The translations under genes were made by a program, and so were the position numbers. The notes beneath the pieces are model-generated. The model did no database searches. It had not been told where the DNA came from and saw only the letters and a list, made by a program, of their open reading frames with translations. Positions 16,806-23,972 of a DNA stretch of 35,116 nt are shown piece after piece (positions within the stretch are counted from its first letter, which is position 1; every line of letters begins with the position of its first letter). The stretch spans positions 1-35,116 of the forward strand of contig JAKSOW010000023.1 of NCBI GenBank assembly GCA_024405395.1, given 5' to 3'. This DNA is from Kiritimatiellia bacterium (GTDB lineage Bacteria; Verrucomicrobiota; Kiritimatiellia; RFP12; UBA1067).

Positions 16806-19040
16806 TCAGCGGGTCTCTCCAGACGCCAATTGTCCACGGAAAGCGGCCACCAAGTCGGATTCACTCATCGTAGCCTCCATGAAGCGGCGGCCGCGGTCGA
16901 CGAATGTGCGCACGTCCTTGCCCGGGAGGGTGATCTCGGGCGTCTCGGCGCCGTTCAGCCGCCAATAGACAATGCCGGCCCGCCCTTCGCGCACATAGGA
17001 GAACGCGCGAATCGGGCGCTCCTCGTCGGATGTGATTTGCCGATATTCCACCAGAACGGGCTTCGCGGCATCGAAGTCGAACGGCCACACGAACCACTCG
17101 CGATTCACGTCCTTCAGCTTGTCCAGAACCTCAGGGGAGAGCGACTTGGCGCGGCGGATGTCCTCCCAACGATGCATCACGGCCAGGATATCGTCTATCC
17201 GCGGATGCTCCAGATCCTTGTCCCGATAGATGCGGATGCCGGCGCAGCCGCGCCAGGCCAGCGATTTCGAGAACGTGAACTCGGCGTGATCGGGCTGCAT
17301 GCCCGTCGTGCGGTGTTTTGTGCCGTCGGCATACGTGCGGATGTTGTCCGGATACTGCACATCAAGGCTGCCGAAGTCAGTCGTGGTGAAGCTTTCCCCC
17401 AGTTCAAGCGCCTTCTTGGCCCAATAGCGTCCTACAGCCGCCCGAACCCGTTCATGCGGGAACATGTCGAAGCCGCAGCCATGTGAGATGGCGTGCCAAC
17501 TGTAGTTCGAAAACGCCGCCGTGCGTGCCCAACGCTGCATGTCGCCGATTTTCCGCCGCAACCGCACCTGTGCCCGCGGAACATTGTACCAGTACGGCTC
17601 CGGCACGTCTTCCGCACCGTCGTAGTGGTAGAAGGTGAAGCCGCAGGAACGGATGATGCCGGCAAGGCGTTCGGCGATTTCATCCTGCAGATCGGTGTCT
17701 TGGTCTACGCGAATGAACAGCGGCCAATCATCCACATCCAGGTGACGGAACCGCTCTTCCTGGGTGTGGGCAGCGGCCGTCGATCCAAGAGCGCCCCGCT
17801 GGCAGCCTTCCAGCCGATAGGGCGGTGTGAAGACCGCCCGACGATAGCGGATCAGCTCCTTTCCGATCTGCACCAGATTCCGGCTGCTCTCGCGGCCCGC
17901 CAAACTGCTGCTCTTCACAGGCTGCACCAGAATACCGGCGGGATTCCCCTGCAGATAGATGGTGGTGTCCTTTTCGTCCAGCGGCCGCGCCAGCAACAGC
18001 TGACGCAGTGACGCAAGACGCGGATCGGGCACGCCAGAAGTCACATAGGCGTCGTTCGTGCTCACTTTGTTGTAGTGGAAATGGAGGCCCGCCTCGAGAC
18101 CCGCCGCGCGGATGCGGTCTGTCACGGCCTTGAGATCCGCAAGGCCATTGGGATAGACGGATGTCTTGAAGTCGTAATGTCCGCAGTTCGCCGCGAACGC
18201 CATATAGTAGATCTGCAGGGACCTGAACCCACCTGCCCGACAGGCGGCAATATGGCGATCCACATTCTGCGGGGTTATGCAGGTGGTCCAGTAGAACGAG
18301 GCCGAATCGCCCACCTCCATGCGCGCCGTTGCGCCATTGGGCATGTCATAATCGCGCTCGACATCCGCCAGCACCGGCAGCAGGCGCCTGGTTTCGGTGG
18401 CCACCAGCACGGCGCCCACCCCTTCCAGCTTGACCCGATTCTCCATGCCGGCATAGAATTCCAGCCCGCCGTCCTCTCGCGCAAAGGCATCTGCCCGACA
18501 CGCCGGCGAATCGGCCAACAGCGCCACGGCGGAGTCGTCGTCCCAGGTGACGTTGAGCCAGCTGCCGAAATGCCCGCGCCGCCTCATCGGCAGGCGCACC
18601 AGGGCAAAGGCATCCGTTTCCGTCTTGCGCTTGAGGCCATAGTCGGCGATCTTGAAGTCTAGCGTCTTCAACACAAAGCCCACGTAATTCGTGGCCACCC
18701 GCACCCCAATGTGCGCCACATCGGCCGTGCCCTCGAATTCAACCAACAGCTCCCCTTGCCCCTGCACAATGCGATTGGCCGGATAGGTCGTGGGCTTGGC
18801 CGGATAGGTGAGGAAATTCTCGTTGTCATACGGCCGATTCTGCGCCAGCGTCATGAACGGCATCCGCACGCCCGGCAGCAGACATTCCGAGCCCGTCTTC
18901 TTCACCACCAGCGATTTGGCGTAGCCGGCAGCGTCCAGCACCAGCCGCATCTCCTGATTCTCAAGGACGACATCCGCAGCCCGTCCCGTGCAGGCCAAGG
19001 CCACGAACACCCCAAACAGCATGCACACGGTCGATTTCAT
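16806..19040 (-). CDS. Secreted TIM-barrel hydrolase-like protein of unassigned family
   Basis: ATG 19040 has AGGGA 7 bases upstream and begins a signal peptide (MKSTVCMLFGVFVALACTGRA); the longer in-frame start is not supported. The 744-residue protein starts with a beta-sandwich-like region (residues about 22-270). A likely TIM barrel follows, from NVDRHIAACRAGGFRSLQIY through DRIRAAGLEAGLHFHYNKVS and GFTFYHYDGAEDVPEPYWY. Asp and Glu of YDGAED are candidate catalytic residues. An inserted segment with IGKELIRYRRA and GCQRGALGSTAAAHTQ resembles a module seen in uncharacterised exported proteins of PVC bacteria. It is the last gene of the long minus-strand operon, 13 bp after a GH2 gene, and ends 7 bp from the convergent 1502-residue gene. 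A glycoside hydrolase is the likely role by fold and context; I cannot name a GH family. Confidence 0.75.
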   Translation of the reverse strand: MKSTVCMLFGVFVALACTGRAADVVLENQEMRLVLDAAGYAKSLVVKKTGSECLLPGVRMPFMTLAQNRPYDNENFLTYPAKPTTYPANRIVQGQGELLVEFEGTADVAHIGVRVATNYVGFVLKTLDFKIADYGLKRKTETDAFALVRLPMRRRGHFGSWLNVTWDDDSAVALLADSPACRADAFAREDGGLEFYAGMENRVKLEGVGAVLVATETRRLLPVLADVERDYDMPNGATARMEVGDSASFYWTTCITPQNVDRHIAACRAGGFRSLQIYYMAFAANCGHYDFKTSVYPNGLADLKAVTDRIRAAGLEAGLHFHYNKVSTNDAYVTSGVPDPRLASLRQLLLARPLDEKDTTIYLQGNPAGILVQPVKSSSLAGRESSRNLVQIGKELIRYRRAVFTPPYRLEGCQRGALGSTAAAHTQEERFRHLDVDDWPLFIRVDQDTDLQDEIAERLAGIIRSCGFTFYHYDGAEDVPEPYWYNVPRAQVRLRRKIGDMQRWARTAAFSNYSWHAISHGCGFDMFPHERVRAAVGRYWAKKALELGESFTTTDFGSLDVQYPDNIRTYADGTKHRTTGMQPDHAEFTFSKSLAWRGCAGIRIYRDKDLEHPRIDDILAVMHRWEDIRRAKSLSPEVLDKLKDVNREWFVWPFDFDAAKPVLVEYRQITSDEERPIRAFSYVREGRAGIVYWRLNGAETPEITLPGKDVRTFVDRGRRFMEATMSESDLVAAFRGQLASGETR

Positions 19041-19053
19041 TGATTTTCCCTGA

Positions 19054-21513
19054 CTACTTCCCGACAACATCCACCACGGCCTCGGCGGCAGGCACGCCCT
19101 CCGCTTCGACCCTGACGCGAATCTTCCCGGCCTTCTTCCCCTTGGCGCGGACGACAATGGACAAATGGCCGTTGAAGATCACGTGCTCGGCGGCGACGAA
19201 GGACGTGAGATCGGCCTCATCGCCATTTTCCACACCCACCAGCTCGCCATCACCGGAAACGGCGATCCGGGCAGGCAGGCGCGTACGCGGCACGACTCGT
19301 CCTTGCGCATCGACGGCGGCGAGATTCACGTAGGCCACGTCATAGCCGTCCGCCGCGATCTGCGCACATTCAGGCACAACTTCAAAACGCGCTACGTTCC
19401 CCGTGGTCTCAACCTTCGTTTCGGCCCAGCGCACGCCTTGCCTATAGGCAATTGCCGTGATTTCCCCGGGCGCATACGTCACCTCGTCCCAGCAGAAACG
19501 CGTTCCCGGCACCGAAATGCGACGCCGCCCCTGCGAGACGCCATTGACGAACAGCTCGACCTCATCCCCCGAGGAAAATGCCGTAACCGGCACCTTCTGC
19601 CCAACACGTTCCGGCCAGTTCCAATGCGGCAGCAGGTGCACCATCGGCTCCTGCGGACACCACCGCGCCTTGAATTGCCAATAGACGTCACGCGGGAATC
19701 CAGCCAGGTCAAAGAATCCCGTCGGACAAGCCCGCATTGATCTGCGCACCTGACCATAGGGGGCTATCTCGTGTTTCATCCGTTCCGCGGTCTCGGGATC
19801 CTCGCTGAGTGGCGCCTTGCGGGCGCGGGGCGTGCTGGCCGGCCCGCCCAGATAGTCGAACCCCGTCCAATAGAATCCGCCCGCATGGCCTTCCACGGCG
19901 TCGTGGGCGGCCCATTCGTCATCCATGGCGGCGATTTTCTTGAGCAGATAAGAGGATGAGTGGAAATCCCGGTATTCCCATGTCGGTACGGCGGGGAAGA
20001 AGTATTCGCCGCGTGTGGCGATATAGCATCCCGTCTCGGTCGAGATCGTCGGCTTGGCGGGACGGGCCGCATGGTAGGGCGCAAATTGCTGCCAACGGTA
20101 ATTGAATCCATAGACGTCGACAAAGTCGACCTCGTCCAGCAGACAGGCCTGGCCGTTGTTGTTCGCCGTGGTCACGGGACGCGTTGGGTCCTCTTCGCGC
20201 ATGATGCGCATCAGCTTTTGCCCGTTCTCCCGGAACAGCGCGATGTCGTACGACCCCAGATCCGTGCGCTGTTCGGCGATTTCATTGCCGATGCTCCAGA
20301 TGACGATCGACGGATGATTGCGGTTCGCGCGCACCATCGCCCGCAAATCGCGTTCATGCCAACGCGGAAAAAGCCGATGGTAGTCGTTCTCGTTGAACGG
20401 CGCGCGCCACTGGTCGAATGTCTCGTCCATGACGAGAAACCCCATCTCATCGCACAGGTCGTACAGCCCGGCCGGATGGCGATAATGGCTCATGCGGATG
20501 GCGTTGGCGCCCGCCTCCCGCAGTTTCCTGAGCCGGCGCACCCAGGCGCTTCGGTTCCAGACGTTGCCGAGCACGTCAAGGTCCTGATGAACGCAGACGC
20601 CCTTGATCGGCACCGTACGCCCATTCAGCTGGAAACGCCGTCCGTCTGCGTGGAACGCAAACGAGCGAATGCCGTAGCGGAACTTCTCGCCCTCGATTTC
20701 GACATCGTAGAGATGAGGATCGTCCACATTCCAGAGATGCGGCCGCTCAACGGTAAAGGTCTTCTCTTTCGCGCCGCTGCGCGACATGCGCCAGGCCACC
20801 TTCACCAACGCGCGTTCACGCGACACCTCCGGCGTGGTGATGCGCACCGAGTCCGGCTCCAGGAAGTCTTCCGGGCAGATGGCCAAGTGGCATTCCCGAT
20901 AGAGGCCAGCCCCCGTGTAGAAACGCGAGGCCTCACGGATGAAGGCCGTGCGGATGGCGATGACGTTCTTGCCGCCGAAGTCGATGTGCGGCGTCAGCTC
21001 CACCCGCCAAGGCGAATAGCCATAGGGCCAGCCACCGACGAAATGGCCGTTGATCCACACAAGCGAAAACGCCATGGCGCCGTCGCATTCGAAGAAGACG
21101 CGCCTGCCTTTCGCGGAGGCCGGGATGTCCAGGCTGCGCCGATACCAGCCATAGCGTTCGGGCGCCACACAGCCATCCGAGGCATTGCGGTCGTAGTCAA
21201 AGCCATTGTCTAGGCCACGGTCATGCGGCAGACGGATCTGCCGCCATGCGCCGTCATTGAAGTCGCGGGCGGCAAGCTCCACCTCTGGCGCCTTTCCCGG
21301 GTAGATGGACGGCAGCACCTCATTCTTCATGAGATCACGGCCCATGTCATCCAGCCAGGCCGCCATATTGTCAAAGGTGAACCGGCGCGTTCCCTTCTCG
21401 CCCGCCGTGCTGAACTTCCACCCGTCATCAAGACGAATGCGTTCCGTCACCGCCCAACAGGAGGCAACGACGAGGAAATTCGCCAAAAACAGCGCCAGAT
21501 GCCGTCTGGACAT
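19054..21513 (-). CDS. GH2 family glycoside hydrolase (beta-galactosidase-like), possible lipoprotein
   Basis: ATG 21513 is the start, with GGGAGG 7 bases upstream. The 819-residue protein has the GH2 order. A sugar-binding domain (about 20-215) contains WRQIRLPHDRGLDNGFDYDR, RYGWYRRSLDIPA and GGWPYGYSPWRVELTPHI. An Ig-like domain follows, then a TIM barrel from VPIKGVCVHQDLDVLGN. The acid/base Glu is in WSIGNEIAEQ (about residue 410) and the nucleophile Glu in ISTETGCYIATRG (about 492). The C-terminal part has an Ig-like fold (EVELFVNGVSQGRR). The signal region reads FLVVASCWA, in which VASC satisfies a lipobox, so an acylated outer-membrane protein with Cys19 is possible. GH2 covers beta-galactosidase, beta-mannosidase and beta-glucuronidase; the motifs look most like beta-galactosidase. 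It sits 19 bp after the 797-residue protein gene and 13 bp before the next. Confidence 0.93.
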   Translation of the reverse strand: MSRRHLALFLANFLVVASCWAVTERIRLDDGWKFSTAGEKGTRRFTFDNMAAWLDDMGRDLMKNEVLPSIYPGKAPEVELAARDFNDGAWRQIRLPHDRGLDNGFDYDRNASDGCVAPERYGWYRRSLDIPASAKGRRVFFECDGAMAFSLVWINGHFVGGWPYGYSPWRVELTPHIDFGGKNVIAIRTAFIREASRFYTGAGLYRECHLAICPEDFLEPDSVRITTPEVSRERALVKVAWRMSRSGAKEKTFTVERPHLWNVDDPHLYDVEIEGEKFRYGIRSFAFHADGRRFQLNGRTVPIKGVCVHQDLDVLGNVWNRSAWVRRLRKLREAGANAIRMSHYRHPAGLYDLCDEMGFLVMDETFDQWRAPFNENDYHRLFPRWHERDLRAMVRANRNHPSIVIWSIGNEIAEQRTDLGSYDIALFRENGQKLMRIMREEDPTRPVTTANNNGQACLLDEVDFVDVYGFNYRWQQFAPYHAARPAKPTISTETGCYIATRGEYFFPAVPTWEYRDFHSSSYLLKKIAAMDDEWAAHDAVEGHAGGFYWTGFDYLGGPASTPRARKAPLSEDPETAERMKHEIAPYGQVRRSMRACPTGFFDLAGFPRDVYWQFKARWCPQEPMVHLLPHWNWPERVGQKVPVTAFSSGDEVELFVNGVSQGRRRISVPGTRFCWDEVTYAPGEITAIAYRQGVRWAETKVETTGNVARFEVVPECAQIAADGYDVAYVNLAAVDAQGRVVPRTRLPARIAVSGDGELVGVENGDEADLTSFVAAEHVIFNGHLSIVVRAKGKKAGKIRVRVEAEGVPAAEAVVDVVGK

Positions 21514-21532
21514 GATTATGCCTCCCAACTGG

Positions 21533-23926
21533 TCAGCGCAACAACAGCGAGGTTCCCGGCATGCGGATGTCGACGGCCAACGTCACCACCTGGGCCGCCT
21601 CATCCACAATCTCGCGCACGGCGCTCTGTGTGGTACCCGAGAAGAACTTGCCGGGCGTCCCCACCAGACGATGCGCCACAGTCTTTGCGTCCGCCTCGTT
21701 GGGCACGGTCAGCAAACCCAACGTGCACTTATGCGTAGGTGGCGTCTGGGCCTCCACGCGGAATGCCACTTGGGCGTCTGCCGCCACCGCAAACGGGACG
21801 CCGGTCTTCACATTCCGAACACCCCAACGCGTAAAGGCGGCGTCCTCGAAATCGGGCATCAGAACCAGTTCCGTGTTGTTGGAGAAGGCGATCGCCAGGC
21901 CATTCACCGCATCCAGGGCGGAAACCGCCAAAGTCCCCTTTACGATGTCCAGCGTGTTGGATCCCGCCGTCGGCAACTCGGCCGTGGCATCCGCAAACGC
22001 AAGCGTGCCACCGAGTTCGAGCGTGCCTTCCCCTTCCTTGAAGAGCGTGCCGTTTACGCCAACAGCGGTCTTGAAGGTCATGCGGTGCCCCTGCGTGTTG
22101 ATCACGGGGATGTCGTAGAAATAGACGCCGCGATTGTAGTTCGTCGTGAACGTCACGTCCGCCTTGGCGGCAAGGCGCTCAAAGGGGCCATGCACCCGCA
22201 GCGCGGTCGGGTCAAAGGCCGGCAAACGCCCGCCTAGATTGCGTTCATCCGCGACATTGAGGGTGTGATAGGTCTTGTCATACGTCGGCTTGGTTTTGTT
22301 GGCCCGCAGCCCGGCGTCTATCGTCCCCAGGAAATTCGTGTTGAGACTTGCCGGATACTCGCCGCCGCTCGGCGCGCTCGTGCCACCGCTCACGCTGCCC
22401 AGAACCAGCCGCGCACATCCCGTCAGCTCGCCGTAGATGGCCATGGTATTACCATTGTACGCGCTGAGGTAGGCCGTACCGGACGGCATGTGAATGGGCG
22501 CATAGATGTCGGGGTAATGCGTCTGTCCGTTCTGGATGTCGCCCCCATCGAGAATGTAGATCTGCTTGGCGCGGAATTTGGCCCCGAACACCGTCATCCT
22601 GCAGTCATCGGCGATCGTCAGTGACTCGCCCGGGAACGTGAAGTCGATCTTGTTGTCGTTCACGCCGTTCGTCTGCTGCGGCGTACGCAGATACATCGCC
22701 ATCCCGTCTCGGCGCATGACCAGATAATGCACGCCCGCATGCGGCAGCAGACCATCCGACCAATGCGCGGCATTCGTCATCGAGTTCGGATAGGGCACAT
22801 CGTCTTTGGCCTGGTTGAAGGTCGAGACGTCCGTTTCCGTCAGGCACACCATCGGCGGGAAACGCACGCAAAGCGCCTGCGCCCCCGTCTCGGCATCCAC
22901 CTTCACCAGCAGCTCGTGCCCCAAATGCCCCCAGGTAGTGGCCCCTCCGTCTTCCAGGACAAAATTGGCGGCGTCAAGGACCGCGCCAGCCGGCACGCGC
23001 AGCAGTTCGACGTCATTGGTCTTGCCGTTCATGGGCGGCTCATGGGCATAGCCGATGTGCACAGTCCCGTTCTGCGAGAAGGCGCTGGTCACCTCCAGCG
23101 AAGCGCCGCGCGCCAATGTCAGAAGCACATTGTCGCCCAACGCCAAATTCCCTACCCGCGCGACGCCGGATTCGGCGAACTCGAGAATGGTCTCAGGCCC
23201 CACCTTCAGTGTGCCCGGAAGCTCGACCGCGCCAAAGACGATCTTGGTGCTGAAATAGCTGCTTGCCCGCGCCATGAGGCTCGTTACGCACAGCGTCCCC
23301 GCGAAGTGGGACCAGTCGTTCGTGACCACATAGACGTCATTAGAGCCGGGAGAGTCCACGGATGTCCCCTTGAAGCCCAGGCCCAGGCCCGTGCCGATGG
23401 CACCATAGACCGGAGCCTGCAGCGTCAGCGTGCTGTTGGCGTAGCGATGGGAAAAAGTAAAGGGCTTGCTTTCGGCCGCCGTCACGGTGATGCGATCGGC
23501 AACAAGGAAATAGGTGCCCGAACTGGACATGGTGCAGCAGTCGCCAAGCGCGCAGATGAGCTCGCCGTCCACGGTCATGGCCGAGCCCTTGGTGTAGTTG
23601 TTGATGACGCCCGACGTGTTCGCGTCCCGATCCCCGATCTGAAGGGAGTGGCACTTGAAATACTTGCCGTTCCCCTGAAACTGGATCTTGTATTTGTTGC
23701 GCACCACATAGTCGTTCTCGGGCGGCGGAATTTCGCCGGCTTCGCCCAGAACGGGTCCAGATTCGCTGCCGACGGCCCAGCACGCGGCGTTTGTCGTGGC
23801 ACAGCCCTTCCCTGAACCGCTGATGTTGGTCACCAGATAGCAGGTGTTGCGGTCTACGCCATCCTCAGCCCAAGTCCCAAGGGCCATGACCAGCGCCACA
23901 CCTGCCATTACCAATCGCTTCATCAT
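21533..23926 (-). CDS. Large exported PATR-like beta-repeat protein (797 aa), paralog of the 9835-12270 product
   Basis: Two tandem ATGs (23926, 23923) follow AAGGAG by 8 bases and open a signal peptide (MMKRLVMAGVALVMALGTWA). The 797-residue protein seems to have two tandem modules. The first begins near CATTNAACWAV and the second near NSMTNAAHWSDGLLPHAG (about residue 400), each followed by strand-turn units such as HFAGTLCVTS and LPGTLKVGPETILEF. A PATR-type repeat, LFKEGEGTLELGG, lies at about residue 629. The final 170 residues align nearly without gaps with the 811-residue plus-strand protein. The last residues are RMPGTSLLLR, one of three G-T-hydrophobic-basic tails in the window. No catalytic motif is seen. 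It is probably a surface or secreted beta-helix protein of the glycan operon; the role is unknown. Confidence 0.8.
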   Translation of the reverse strand: MMKRLVMAGVALVMALGTWAEDGVDRNTCYLVTNISGSGKGCATTNAACWAVGSESGPVLGEAGEIPPPENDYVVRNKYKIQFQGNGKYFKCHSLQIGDRDANTSGVINNYTKGSAMTVDGELICALGDCCTMSSSGTYFLVADRITVTAAESKPFTFSHRYANSTLTLQAPVYGAIGTGLGLGFKGTSVDSPGSNDVYVVTNDWSHFAGTLCVTSLMARASSYFSTKIVFGAVELPGTLKVGPETILEFAESGVARVGNLALGDNVLLTLARGASLEVTSAFSQNGTVHIGYAHEPPMNGKTNDVELLRVPAGAVLDAANFVLEDGGATTWGHLGHELLVKVDAETGAQALCVRFPPMVCLTETDVSTFNQAKDDVPYPNSMTNAAHWSDGLLPHAGVHYLVMRRDGMAMYLRTPQQTNGVNDNKIDFTFPGESLTIADDCRMTVFGAKFRAKQIYILDGGDIQNGQTHYPDIYAPIHMPSGTAYLSAYNGNTMAIYGELTGCARLVLGSVSGGTSAPSGGEYPASLNTNFLGTIDAGLRANKTKPTYDKTYHTLNVADERNLGGRLPAFDPTALRVHGPFERLAAKADVTFTTNYNRGVYFYDIPVINTQGHRMTFKTAVGVNGTLFKEGEGTLELGGTLAFADATAELPTAGSNTLDIVKGTLAVSALDAVNGLAIAFSNNTELVLMPDFEDAAFTRWGVRNVKTGVPFAVAADAQVAFRVEAQTPPTHKCTLGLLTVPNEADAKTVAHRLVGTPGKFFSGTTQSAVREIVDEAAQVVTLAVDIRMPGTSLLLR

Positions 23927-23972
23927 CCAATGAGCTCCTTTTCCTGAATATGGGATTTTTCGGTGGATCCTA

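Noticed and set aside
21514..21528. In-frame TTG start five codons upstream of the GH2 gene
   Set aside because: The TTG overlaps the GGGAGG Shine-Dalgarno of the ATG at 21513, which directly opens the signal peptide.
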